Assembly: GCF_010915725.1 (NCBI RefSeq)
Contig: NZ_JAAIJR010000011.1
Location: forward strand, 1 to 64,000
Direction: 5' to 3'
Length of the DNA stretch: 64,000 bases
DNA from: Thiorhodococcus mannitoliphagus
GTDB taxonomy: Bacteria; Pseudomonadota; Gammaproteobacteria; Chromatiales; Chromatiaceae
The translations under genes and the position numbers were made by a program. The first letter of the stretch is position 1. Every line of letters starts with the position of its first letter. Below the pieces are notes generated by a model. It did not search any database. It was not told the DNA's origin and worked only from the letters and a program-made list of their open reading frames with translations. Positions 27,650-36,907 of this stretch are shown in pieces.

Positions 27650-28900
27650 ATGTCACGCATCAAGCTCGAATTCCCCAACGCCGAAGGTGAAACCCTCGTC
27701 GGTCTCCTCGAGACACCTCCAGAGCGGACGCCCATCGCCCGCTATGCCCTCTTCGCCCACTGCTTTACCTGCAGCAAGGACGTTGCAGCCGCAAGCCGCA
27801 TCAGCCGGGCACTCGCGGCGCGCGGCATCGCCTCGCTCAGGTTCGACTTCACTGGCCTAGGAAACAGCGATGGCGACTTCGCGAATACCAATTTCTCGTC
27901 CAATGTTCAGGACCTGCTGGCCGCCGCGCGCAAGCTCGAGCTCGACTTCGAGGCACCAGCCCTGCTGATCGGGCATAGCCTAGGCGGCGCCGCCGTGCTG
28001 GCCGCAGCGCCACAGCTCCCCTCGGTCGAGGCCGTCGTCACCATCGCCGCGCCGGCCACCGCCTCTCATGTCCAGCACTTGCTGAGCGGAGCACGGGGTC
28101 AGCTCGAAGACAGGGGCGAGGCGGAGATCACCATCGGCCTGCGCCGCTTCCGCATCAAGAAGCAGCTCCTCGACGACCTGGCTCAGTACGGCGACGCCGA
28201 TCATATCCGGCATCTAAATCGCGCCCTTTTGGTCTTTCACTCGCCGCTCGACAACATCGTCGATATCGACGAGGCGGCCAAGATCTACCAGGCGGCGCGC
28301 CATCCCAAGAGCTTTATCTCGCTGGACAACGCCGACCACATGCTGAGCAATCGCGAGGACGCCGAGTATGTCGCCGAGACCTTAGTCGCCTGGGCCAGCC
28401 GTTACCTTGGACTCGGCAAGCACGGCTTCGAACCGAGCACGGGCACCGCCCCCAAGGTGGCGCCGGGCGGGGTGTTGGTGACGGAGATCGACACCAACTT
28501 CCTGCGCGGCCTCTATACCGATCGCCACCAGTGGCTGGCCGACGAGCCGGAATCAGTGGGCGGCTCGGACCTGGGACCCTCGCCTTACGACCTGCTGCTC
28601 ATGGCGCTAGGGGCCTGCACCTCCATGACGTTGCGCATGTACGCCAAGCGCAAGGGCATGGACCTGGACGATATCGAAGTCCTGCTGAGGCACGAGCGGA
28701 ACTACGCGGACGACTGCAAGAACTGCGAAAGCAAGGTCACCAAGGTCGACCGCATCTTCCAGCGGATCAACATCCATGGCAACCTCAGCGTCGCCGAACG
28801 CACGCGGCTGCTGGAGATCGCCGAGCGCTGTCCAGTGCATCGAACCCTGGATGCCATGCCCCGGATCGACACCCGCTACATCGAGGACGATCCGAACTGA
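27650..28900 (+). CDS. Bifunctional alpha/beta hydrolase-OsmC family protein
   Basis: A 416-residue fusion. Residues 1-255 are an alpha/beta hydrolase with HCFTCSKD near 37, nucleophile Ser110 in GHSLGG and a late DHMLSN His. Residues 275-410 are an OsmC/Ohr-type thiol peroxidase domain with the two redox cysteines in LGACTSMTLRMYAKRKGMDL and ERCPVHRTL. OsmC proteins reduce organic hydroperoxides, so the fusion may hydrolyse a peroxidised ester and reduce the product; that coupling is inferred. This two-domain architecture is known in proteobacteria. An extra CKNCESKV Cys pair lies between the redox cysteines. Confidence 0.85.
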   Translation: MSRIKLEFPNAEGETLVGLLETPPERTPIARYALFAHCFTCSKDVAAASRISRALAARGIASLRFDFTGLGNSDGDFANTNFSSNVQDLLAAARKLELDFEAPALLIGHSLGGAAVLAAAPQLPSVEAVVTIAAPATASHVQHLLSGARGQLEDRGEAEITIGLRRFRIKKQLLDDLAQYGDADHIRHLNRALLVFHSPLDNIVDIDEAAKIYQAARHPKSFISLDNADHMLSNREDAEYVAETLVAWASRYLGLGKHGFEPSTGTAPKVAPGGVLVTEIDTNFLRGLYTDRHQWLADEPESVGGSDLGPSPYDLLLMALGACTSMTLRMYAKRKGMDLDDIEVLLRHERNYADDCKNCESKVTKVDRIFQRINIHGNLSVAERTRLLEIAERCPVHRTLDAMPRIDTRYIEDDPN

Positions 28901-28916
28901 GCTGCCCCCCACAAGC

Positions 28917-30464
28917 TCATTCCGGCCGATACTGGTAGAGCCGCCAGCTGTGCAGCGGGCGCTGGCAAGGCGGCTCGCCACCCTCCCGCAGCGGTCGCCT
29001 GGGGCAATCGAAGAGCAGGCGCTGCTGCACCGGCGAGAAGCCGGGAATCTGCGGTGGCGCGCCAAAGCGGGTCACCAGCCAAAAAGGCTCATGCACCGCT
29101 TGAGGCGAGACGCAGGGCGCAATCTGACCCCTTAGATATTCCGAGGGTCGCGTGAGACCAGGCCACTGCGTCGTCTCGAGATCCGGCTGATAAAACCTCA
29201 GCATGGCCGTCGTCTGATAGCGGTCCGCGTACACCGGACCGTCCAGATCCGCTGCGATCTGTGCCAGCTCCTGGAAGCCGTGCGTCTCGCGCAGAATCCG
29301 ATTCTGGCTGTCTGGCAGGGGCAACGCATCAGTCGCGGCATGAAAGGCATAGAGACTGACGAGCACAAGGTTGACGCCGACAGCCGCCACCGCCCAAGCA
29401 CGGACTGTAGACAGCCAAAGGGCTGCCAGGGGCGCGGCTGCCATGAGATACATGGCAGGCCAGTTGGCCTCGACCTCGCTGACCAAGGACACCAGGGCGA
29501 AGAAGAGCAAGGGAAAGGCGGTAGCGGCGATCAGCAGCTCACGGGCCGAGCGCGCGAGGACCGGGGGCACATGGGCTGGATCAGCCTGCATCTGGCCGCG
29601 ACGGGGCCACAAGCGTACGAACATCGCCACGAGAATGGCGCCCCAAAGCCCGAGCTGCGTCCCCGCGTAGCTTGCCAAGCTCGCCAAGCGCTCGGCGGTC
29701 GACCCCGGCCCCTCATGATCAATGGCGTTGGCCTCCGGGGCAGCGAAGCCAGTCACCTCGGTCGAGAAACCATGACCGAGCTGAAAGCCGAGACTCAGCC
29801 ACTCGTGCTGCGCGTTCCAAAGGAGATTGGGGGAAAAGACCAAGAGGGCAGCCAGCCCCCCCAGATAGGGCCAGGGCGTGCGCAGGGCGCGCCAGTCCGC
29901 GCGTAAGATGGCCCAGAGGAAGACCGGGCCAATGAGCACCATGCTGTACTTGCCAAGCAGCCCGAGACCAGCCGCGACCCCAGCCGTGATCCACCGACGC
30001 CGGTCCACCGCCAAGGCCCGCTCCGCTTCATGCAGGGCCAGTGCCCAAGCAAGCGCCAGTGCGGTATCCGGCGTCGTGATGACACCGCCGGCAAGGCCCG
30101 GCAAGACGCCGAAGACCAAGAGCAAGGCGAGCGCCCAGTCTCGCCCCCGGCGAAGCCCCGAATTGACGTAGAGCCTAGCGAGCATGAGCAAGGTCAGGGT
30201 CGCGGCGAGAAGACCTCCCAGCCGAGCCATCAGGGCCGATGCGGGCTCCAAGAGGCCCCCGATCCCGAGCAGCGCGACACCTGGCGGATGGTCGAAGTAG
30301 CCCCAAGCGAGGCTGCGCGCCCAATCGAAGTAATAGGCCTCATCCTGGGTGACAGGCATCAAGGCAGCGACCGCGACGCGCCACAGCGTCATCGCGGCGA
30401 TCAGGAGCAAGATCAGGCCCCAAGGATGGCTGTGCTTGGTTGAATGGCTCGAAGCTGAAGTCAT
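28917..30464 (-). CDS. GT39/ArnT-like integral membrane glycosyltransferase
   Basis: A 515-residue multi-pass protein of the dolichyl-phosphate-mannose mannosyltransferase/ArnT type, which uses polyprenyl-phosphate sugars on the outer face of the membrane. The first periplasmic loop has the acidic motif VTQDEAYYFDWARSL followed by GYFDHPPG (about residues 37-60), typical of the family. About twelve hydrophobic segments follow, then a soluble C-terminus of about 120 residues. The ATG at 30464 is preferred over an upstream extension because it directly precedes the first membrane segment. It diverges from a GT2 enzyme that could make its polyprenyl-phosphate donor. Confidence 0.82.
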   Translation of the reverse strand: MTSASSHSTKHSHPWGLILLLIAAMTLWRVAVAALMPVTQDEAYYFDWARSLAWGYFDHPPGVALLGIGGLLEPASALMARLGGLLAATLTLLMLARLYVNSGLRRGRDWALALLLVFGVLPGLAGGVITTPDTALALAWALALHEAERALAVDRRRWITAGVAAGLGLLGKYSMVLIGPVFLWAILRADWRALRTPWPYLGGLAALLVFSPNLLWNAQHEWLSLGFQLGHGFSTEVTGFAAPEANAIDHEGPGSTAERLASLASYAGTQLGLWGAILVAMFVRLWPRRGQMQADPAHVPPVLARSARELLIAATAFPLLFFALVSLVSEVEANWPAMYLMAAAPLAALWLSTVRAWAVAAVGVNLVLVSLYAFHAATDALPLPDSQNRILRETHGFQELAQIAADLDGPVYADRYQTTAMLRFYQPDLETTQWPGLTRPSEYLRGQIAPCVSPQAVHEPFWLVTRFGAPPQIPGFSPVQQRLLFDCPRRPLREGGEPPCQRPLHSWRLYQYRPE

Positions 30465-30658
30465 GCGTTTCGTTTGGTTGAGTGGATAAAGAGGGTGCGG
30501 CGCCTGGGACAGGCGCCACGAAAGCATGAACCCATTGCCTTCCCTGTCCCAGCCATGGATAGCCCATCGCCCAATGGCCACGCGAAGGAGCCGGACGGGT
30601 TAGAATGCGCGTCCCTCGTATAAGCGCTCGACCCTGAGCGCCTGATCAGAAGCTTTCT

Positions 30659-31792
30659 ATGACCACAGCATCCCCCGACTCCATCAGCTGCCAAGTGCCC
30701 GAACTCGCCGTCATCGTGCCCACTTACAACGAGGCCGGATCGGTCGAGGAACTCGCTCGCCGGGTCGCGATCACTCTAGAAGGTGTCGACTGGGAGCTGA
30801 TCTTCGTCGATGACGATTCGCCCGACGGCACCGCCGAGCGTGCGCGTGAGCTGTCGCGGCGGGACGCTCGCATCCGCGTGATCCAACGCGTCGGACGACG
30901 CGGTCTCTCCTCCGCCTGCATCGAGGGCATGCTAGCGACCTCGGCCCCCTATCTTGCCGTCATGGACGGCGATCTGCAGCACGATGAGACCTTGCTGCCA
31001 CGCATGCTCGCGGCCATCAAAGACGAAGACCTGGAGATCGTCGTCGGCAGCCGCTACGTCGCGGGCGGCGGCGTGGGCGACTGGAGCGCGCGGCGCCACT
31101 CCATGAGCAAAGTGGCGACCCGCATCGGCCAACGCCTCATCCGCGTCGAGCTACAGGACCCCATGAGCGGCTTCTTCATGGTGCGCGCAAGCGTCATTCA
31201 TGCCTGCGTGCGACGCCTCACCGGCGTCGGCTTCAAGATCCTACTGGATATCTTCTCCACCGCCGAGCGTCCCTTGCGCTTCCGCGAGCTTCCCTTCACC
31301 TTCCGTCAGCGCCACGCCGGCAGCAGCAAGCTGGACAACGCGGTGCTCTGGGAGTATCTGCTGATGCTCACACAGAAGATGATCGGGCCATTGATCCCGG
31401 TCCGCTTCATCGCCTTCTCGGTGATCGGCGGACTCGGCGTCTTCGTGCACATGGCCGTCCTCTGGCCCATGCTGCAATGGCTCGGCAGCGGCGCCTTCCT
31501 ACTGAGTCAGAGCGCGGCGACCCTGGTCGCCATGACGAGCAACTTCTTCCTCAACAACCTCCTGACCTATCGCGACATGCGGCTGCGCGGTCGCCAGCTG
31601 CTCTGGGGCTGGCTGAGCTTCGTGGTGACCTGCAGCGTCGGCGCGCTGGCCAACGTCGGCATCGCCAACTACCTCTTCCATGAAGGCCATTCCGGCTGGT
31701 TCCTCTCCGCCTTGGCAGGAATTCTGGTGGGCGCGGTCTGGAACTACGCCGTCACCGCGGTCTACACCTGGAAGCGGCCTCAAACCAAGTGA
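30659..31792 (+). CDS. Polyprenyl-phosphate glycosyltransferase (GT2) fused to GtrA domain
   Basis: A 377-residue protein. Residues 15-240 are a GT-A glycosyltransferase similar to dolichol-phosphate mannosyltransferase: VIVPTYNEAGSVEEL, FVDDDSPDGT, and MDGDLQHD with the DxD metal site near 105. Residues 255-375 are a GtrA-like domain of four membrane helices (VRFIAFSVIGGLGVFVHM to VGAVWNYAVTAVYTW). It probably transfers a hexose from a nucleotide sugar to polyprenyl phosphate and may assist its flipping. Together with the divergent GT39 enzyme it suggests a lipid-linked sugar modification pathway for lipid A, glycan or protein. Confidence 0.88.
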   Translation: MTTASPDSISCQVPELAVIVPTYNEAGSVEELARRVAITLEGVDWELIFVDDDSPDGTAERARELSRRDARIRVIQRVGRRGLSSACIEGMLATSAPYLAVMDGDLQHDETLLPRMLAAIKDEDLEIVVGSRYVAGGGVGDWSARRHSMSKVATRIGQRLIRVELQDPMSGFFMVRASVIHACVRRLTGVGFKILLDIFSTAERPLRFRELPFTFRQRHAGSSKLDNAVLWEYLLMLTQKMIGPLIPVRFIAFSVIGGLGVFVHMAVLWPMLQWLGSGAFLLSQSAATLVAMTSNFFLNNLLTYRDMRLRGRQLLWGWLSFVVTCSVGALANVGIANYLFHEGHSGWFLSALAGILVGAVWNYAVTAVYTWKRPQTK

Positions 31793-32135
31793 TGTCGGCG
31801 AAAAAGAGCATCAGGGCTGCTGCTCGACATCCGGGCTGCGGCGTCGAAATCGCGCCGCTCCTGACCGCTTGCCGGGACGCGCTAATTGAAGTTCCGCCTG
31901 CAACCCTCAATAGGCCCCGGGATACAAAAGCGTCATGCGCAAGCCGCATTCTCCAAGCGCCGCGATGTGCCCGACTTCCCCAGTGAAGACGCGGCTCGAT
32001 CGAGGATGTCAAACCTGCTGAGGCGATATCGAGGTTACATCAAGCCCGCGATCAGGGGAGAATCGGCAAATACACACTCCGGGGTGCCGACCCCGGCTAG
32101 TCCTACACTCAGGTACTCCATCGGTTGAATGTCTC
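31793..32135. other. Intergenic region upstream of second RND operon
   Basis: About 340 bases with no gene, strong hairpin or repeat that I can support. The 3' end should carry the promoter of the efflux genes that follow; no clear ribosome-binding site precedes the ATG at 32136. Confidence 0.5.
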
Positions 32136-33266
32136 ATGCTTCGCAAGTTGATCCTTACCGCCATCGCCATCTCCATCCTGGTTGGCGCAATCGTCTATGC
32201 CAAGCTTGGCCAGTTTGCGGCAATGGGGAAAGCCGCTGAAAGCGCGGTCCAGCCACCTGAAACGGTGACGGCCATGACGCTGGAAAGCGCGCAATGGGAG
32301 CAGTCGATCCCCGCGGTTGGCACCCTGGAGCCAGTGCAGGGTGTCACGCTGAGCACCGAGGTTGGCGGAAGGGTGACGCAAATTGCCTTCGAGTCCGGCG
32401 GAACGGCGTCCGCCGGGAGTGTGTTGCTGCAGTTGGACACCTCGAGTGAGGATGCCCAACTCGCCTCGGCGGAGGCATCGGCCGAGTTGGCAAGGGCAGA
32501 CCTTGCACGTGTACGCGAACTCGGGAAGCGCAAGCTCGCCTCACAGGACGCGATCGACCGCGCCGAGGCCACGGCGAAGGAGACCCTGGCCCAAGTCGGC
32601 AACATCCGCGCAATCATTGCGAAGAAGTCGATTCGCGCCCCCTTCAGCGGCCGACTGGGTCTGCGCCTAGTCAATCTCGGCGAAGTGCTGAAAGAAGGCG
32701 ATCCGATCGTCTCGCTCCAGACCTTGGATCCGATCCATGTGGATTTCTCCGTTCCTCAGCAGCAGCTCGGACGCTTGAAGCAAGGTATGGCGGTGCGTGT
32801 CTCCGCCGACGTCGCGCCGGACGAAACCTTTGCCGGCGCCATCATCGCCGTGAGTCCGGAGGTCGACGCGAGCACCCGCAGCGTGCGCGTGCGGGCACTC
32901 GTCTCCAACCCGGGCGAGCGGCTGTATGCCGGCATGTTTGCCCAGGTCGAGGTGATGCTGCCGGACGAAGAGCAGGTCCTGCCGATTCCCGCAACCGCCG
33001 TCCTCTATGCGCCTTACGGCGATTCGGTCTTCGTCGTCGAGGCGCGGAAGAATGACACGTCCGGCGACGCGGAGCGGGTGCTGCGGCAGCAATTCGTCCG
33101 CCTCGGTCGGGCGCGCGGCGATTTCGTGGATGTGACCGATGGGCTTAAGGCCGGTGAGACCCTGGTCACCAGCGGCGTCTTCAAGCTGCGCACCGGAATG
33201 AAGGTCGTCATCGACAATAAGCTGGCGCCGAACGCCAGCCTCGAGCCGCATCCAGCGGACTCCTGA
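32136..33266 (+). CDS. RND efflux periplasmic adaptor, second system
   Basis: A 376-residue membrane fusion protein. It has an N-terminal anchor or signal (residues 5-23), the first lipoyl half near VGTLEPVQGVTLSTEVGGRVTQIAF (about 61-86), an alpha-hairpin with Ala/Glu-rich heptads (105-155), the second lipoyl half in SIRAPFSGRLGLRLVNLGEVLKEGD, then the beta-barrel region ending near LKAGETLVTSGVFKLRTGMKV. No lipobox is seen. The pump gene follows after 11 bases with GAGGAG in between. Confidence 0.88.
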   Translation: MLRKLILTAIAISILVGAIVYAKLGQFAAMGKAAESAVQPPETVTAMTLESAQWEQSIPAVGTLEPVQGVTLSTEVGGRVTQIAFESGGTASAGSVLLQLDTSSEDAQLASAEASAELARADLARVRELGKRKLASQDAIDRAEATAKETLAQVGNIRAIIAKKSIRAPFSGRLGLRLVNLGEVLKEGDPIVSLQTLDPIHVDFSVPQQQLGRLKQGMAVRVSADVAPDETFAGAIIAVSPEVDASTRSVRVRALVSNPGERLYAGMFAQVEVMLPDEEQVLPIPATAVLYAPYGDSVFVVEARKNDTSGDAERVLRQQFVRLGRARGDFVDVTDGLKAGETLVTSGVFKLRTGMKVVIDNKLAPNASLEPHPADS

Positions 33267-33277
33267 GGAGCGCGGCC

Positions 33278-36200
33278 ATGAAGCGCTTTACCGATATCTT
33301 TATCCAGCGCCCGGTGCTCGCCATCGTGGTCAACCTCTTGATCGTGATCGCCGGGCTGAACGCCTGGAATTCGCTGAGCGTGCGGCAGTATCCGGTCAGC
33401 GAGAACGCCTCGGTGCAGATCTCGACCGTCTACGTCGGCGCGAGCGCGGATCTCGTGCGCGGCTTTGTCACGACGCCGCTGGAGCGCGCCATCGCGGCGG
33501 CGGAAGGCATCGACTACGTCGAGTCCAAGAGCCTGCAGGGTATCTCCATCATCACCGCCCGGCTCAAGCTCAACTACGACTCGACCAAGGCCCTGGCCGA
33601 CATCTCCTCCAAGGTGGACCAGGTCCGTAACGACCTGCCCGCGGAAGCGCAGGTGCCCGCCATCAGCGTGCAATCGGCCGACTCGGACTTTGCCGCAGCC
33701 TATCTCAGCTTTGCCTCGGATATCTTGTCGCAGGAGCAGATCACCGATTACCTGACGCGGGTGGTGCAGCCACGCCTCTCTGCAGTCACCGGCGTCCAGC
33801 GGATCGAAATCTTCGGCGCGAGAACCTTCGCGATGCGGGTTTGGCTCAAGCCAGAACGCATGGCAGCCCTGGGGATCAGTCCATCGCAGGTACGCGAGGC
33901 GCTGGCCGCCAACAACTACCTGGCCGCCATCGGCAACACCAAAGGTGCCTTGGTTCAGACCAACCTCGCGGCGAATACAGATCTGCACAGCGCCAAGGAT
34001 TTCCGGCGTCTGGTGATCTCGCAGAAGAACGACACCATCGTGCGCTTGGAGGATGTCGCGGACGTCGAGCTGGGTGCCGAGGACTATGACACCCTGGTTC
34101 GCTATTCGGGACAAACGGCGGTCTTTGCCGGCGTCTTTCCGCAGCCCAACGCCAACATCATCGATGTGATCCGCGCCGTGCGAGCGGAGCTGTCGGCGCT
34201 GCAGCGCGACATGCCGGCTGGCCTCGAGGCCAGCATCGGCTACGACGCCTCGGAATATGTCAGCAACGCCATCCATGAGGTCACCGGCACGCTCGTTGAT
34301 ACGCTGCTGATCGTGATCGCGGTGATCTTCCTCTTCCTTGGCTCGGTGCGCTCGGTGCTGGTGCCGGTGATGGCGATCCCGGTGTCGCTGATCGGAGGCA
34401 TCTTCCTCATGCAGCTGTTCGGCTTCACGCTGAACCTGCTGACGCTGCTCGCCATCGTGCTCTCGGTCGGTCTGGTCGTCGACGATGCCATCGTGGTGGT
34501 CGAGAACGTCGAGCGACATCTACGCGAGGGGCGCACCCCGCGCGAGGCCGCGCTGCTCGGCGCGCGCGAGCTGGTCTCGCCGATCATCGCCATGACCATG
34601 ACGCTCATCGCGGTCTACGTCCCCATCGGTCTCCAAGGCGGTTTGACCGGCTCCCTGTTTCGCGAGTTCGCCTTCACCCTGGCCGGTGCCGTGACCATCT
34701 CGGGCATCGTCGCGCTCACCCTGTCACCGACCATGTCCGCCTACCTGCTGCGCAGCGCGCAAGACGAGGAGCGCGGTCTCACCGGCTGGCTCAACCGCCG
34801 CTCCGATCAGCTGCGCGAGGCCTATGGGCGCGCACTCGGGGCCACGCTCGCGGCCAGACCCGCGGTCTATTTGGTGTGGGTCGTGGTGAGTCTCTGCACG
34901 GTCCCCATGTTCATGTTCTCCCCCAAAGAGCTGGCCCCCACCGAAGATCAAAGCGTGCTCTTCGGCATCATCAATACCGCCGCCAATGCAACGACGGATC
35001 AAAACGCCGTCTACGCCAAGGCGGCGGAGCAGGTGATGCTCCAGAACCCGGATACCGAGCTGACCTTCCAGCTTCTTTTTCCGCCATCGGTTGGCGCGAC
35101 GCTGGGCGCCGACGGTTTCAGCGGCATGGTCGTGAAACCCTGGAGCGAGCGCACCCGAACGGTCTCCGAAATCCTGCCGGAGGTGCAGGCGGAGGTCTCG
35201 AAGATCCCCGGCATCCAGATGTTCGTGACCACCCCGCCGGCGCTTCCGGGCGGCAGCAACTTTCCGGTGGAGTTCGTCATCGCCTCGACCGGCGATGCCG
35301 AGCACCTCCTCGATTTCGCCAAGGAGTTGCAGCAGCGGGCGGCAGAAAGCGGCCTCTTCTACTTCCCTCCGGACATCGACATGAAGCTCGACCAGCCTAA
35401 GGCGACGCTGGTTTTCGACCGCGACAAGGTCGCCGCGCTGGGGCTCAACCTGGCCCAGGTTGGCGCCGACCTGGCGGTCGCCACTGGCGGCGACTTCGTC
35501 AACCGTTTCAATATGGACGGGCGCAGCTATAAGGTGATCCCGCTGCTGAAGCGGGTCGATCGTCTCAACAGCGAGCAGTTGGGCAACATCCACGTAACCG
35601 GACCACAGGGTCAGATGGTGCCGCTGTCGGCGATTGCGCACGTCGAGCACAGCGTGGTGGCGCGCTCACTCAATCGCTTCCAGCAACTCAACGCCGTGAA
35701 GCTCTCAGGCATGAGCGCGCGCACCTTGGACGACGCACTCAGGTTCCTGGAGGACGCGGCACGAGAGATTCTGCCGCCCGGCTACAGCGTCGACTACACC
35801 GGCGAGTCGCGTCAATTGCGCACCGAGGGCAACAAGTTCTTGCCGGCCTTCTCCCTGGCCGTCCTCATGATCTATCTCGTCCTCTCCGTGCAGTTCAATT
35901 CGTTCCGCGACCCCTTCGTCATCCTGGCGGGCTCAGTGCCGCTCGCCATGTTCGGCGCGCTGATCTTCACTGTTCTGAAGATGCCCGACCCCAACATGCC
36001 GTCCTGGACCCATGGCTGGACCACGACCATGAACATCTACGCCGAGGTCGGCCTGGTCACCCTAGTCGGCCTGATCGCCAAGAACGGCATCCTCATCGTT
36101 GAGTTCGCCGACAAGCTCCAACAACAGGGCGCAAGCAAGCTGGATGCGGTGCATCAGGCGGCGATGATCCGCCTGCGCCCGGTGCTCATGACCAGCCTGG

Positions 36201-36394
36201 CCACCATCGCCGGCCACTTCCCGCTCGTGCTGGTCACGGGCGCGGGGGCGGCAGCGAGAAACTCCATCGGTCTGGTGCTGGTCGGCGGCATGGCCATCGG
36301 CACACTCTTCACCCTCTTCGTGGTGCCATCGCTCTACGTCTTGATGGCGAAGGACAGGCGCGTAGAGCGCGCTCGGAATGTTTCTGCGCCGTAG
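33278..36394 (+). CDS. RND efflux pump, MexB/AcrB-like, second system
   Basis: A 1038-residue RND transporter with typical organisation. TM1 is near residues 10-30; the first periplasmic half runs to about 335; TM2-6 include the Asp pair in GLVVDDAIVVVENVERHL (about 400-418); TM7 is near 530; the second periplasmic half runs to about 865; TM8-12 close the protein with GLIAKNGILIVEFAD. It is more AcrB-like than the pump at 1820-5053, so the two systems probably have different substrates. No outer-membrane factor or regulator is adjacent. Confidence 0.9.
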   Translation: MKRFTDIFIQRPVLAIVVNLLIVIAGLNAWNSLSVRQYPVSENASVQISTVYVGASADLVRGFVTTPLERAIAAAEGIDYVESKSLQGISIITARLKLNYDSTKALADISSKVDQVRNDLPAEAQVPAISVQSADSDFAAAYLSFASDILSQEQITDYLTRVVQPRLSAVTGVQRIEIFGARTFAMRVWLKPERMAALGISPSQVREALAANNYLAAIGNTKGALVQTNLAANTDLHSAKDFRRLVISQKNDTIVRLEDVADVELGAEDYDTLVRYSGQTAVFAGVFPQPNANIIDVIRAVRAELSALQRDMPAGLEASIGYDASEYVSNAIHEVTGTLVDTLLIVIAVIFLFLGSVRSVLVPVMAIPVSLIGGIFLMQLFGFTLNLLTLLAIVLSVGLVVDDAIVVVENVERHLREGRTPREAALLGARELVSPIIAMTMTLIAVYVPIGLQGGLTGSLFREFAFTLAGAVTISGIVALTLSPTMSAYLLRSAQDEERGLTGWLNRRSDQLREAYGRALGATLAARPAVYLVWVVVSLCTVPMFMFSPKELAPTEDQSVLFGIINTAANATTDQNAVYAKAAEQVMLQNPDTELTFQLLFPPSVGATLGADGFSGMVVKPWSERTRTVSEILPEVQAEVSKIPGIQMFVTTPPALPGGSNFPVEFVIASTGDAEHLLDFAKELQQRAAESGLFYFPPDIDMKLDQPKATLVFDRDKVAALGLNLAQVGADLAVATGGDFVNRFNMDGRSYKVIPLLKRVDRLNSEQLGNIHVTGPQGQMVPLSAIAHVEHSVVARSLNRFQQLNAVKLSGMSARTLDDALRFLEDAAREILPPGYSVDYTGESRQLRTEGNKFLPAFSLAVLMIYLVLSVQFNSFRDPFVILAGSVPLAMFGALIFTVLKMPDPNMPSWTHGWTTTMNIYAEVGLVTLVGLIAKNGILIVEFADKLQQQGASKLDAVHQAAMIRLRPVLMTSLATIAGHFPLVLVTGAGAAARNSIGLVLVGGMAIGTLFTLFVVPSLYVLMAKDRRVERARNVSAP

Positions 36395-36547
36395 CTGCCC
36401 ACCGAGAAAGATGCATCGCGCACGCCTGCTGGCCTTGATGATCCGGAGCAGCGAAATGGTGACCCTGCAGGCCCCGCCACGCCCATCCGACCTCACCACC
36501 CCTCCTTGCTAGACTAAAGCGCGACCCTGATCACCAAGGAGCAAGCC

Positions 36548-36907
36548 ATGACCCTGGCTGAGGAAGACATCGCCTTCATCAAGCAACACCTGGGAGCGTG
36601 GCTCACCGAGCAGAGCCTCGGCAAGCCACCCGCTGCATAGGAAATCGAACTTCGCGAACGCATGATGCGGGTAGAAGAGGAACTCAAGCACCATCGCGAG
36701 CTGATGCGTCAAGGCTTCGAGCTGATGGAGAAGCGCTTCGAGCAAGTCGACAAACGCTTCGATGAAATGCTGAAGTGGCAACGCAAGACCCAGCCCCTGC
36801 GCCAAGGCGTGATCCAGGATGGTCTTCCTGCAACTTGCCGTGTCGATCACCGAGTGGCAGAGTATCTCTATGAGTTCGAGCATCGCCCTCTACGAAGCCC
36901 TCGCTAA
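36548..36907 (+). pseudogene. Broken small coiled-coil gene with in-frame amber stop
   Basis: Reading from the ATG at 36548 gives MTLAEEDIAFIKQHLGAWLT and a TAG at 36638-36640; the same frame continues with EIELRERMMRVEEELKHHRE and charged heptads to 36907. The reading on both sides of the stop is continuous and coiled-coil forming, so a single sense codon (for instance TAT) was probably mutated. The C-terminal membrane anchor expected for such proteins is not visible in this frame, suggesting additional truncation. Function unknown. Confidence 0.65.
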
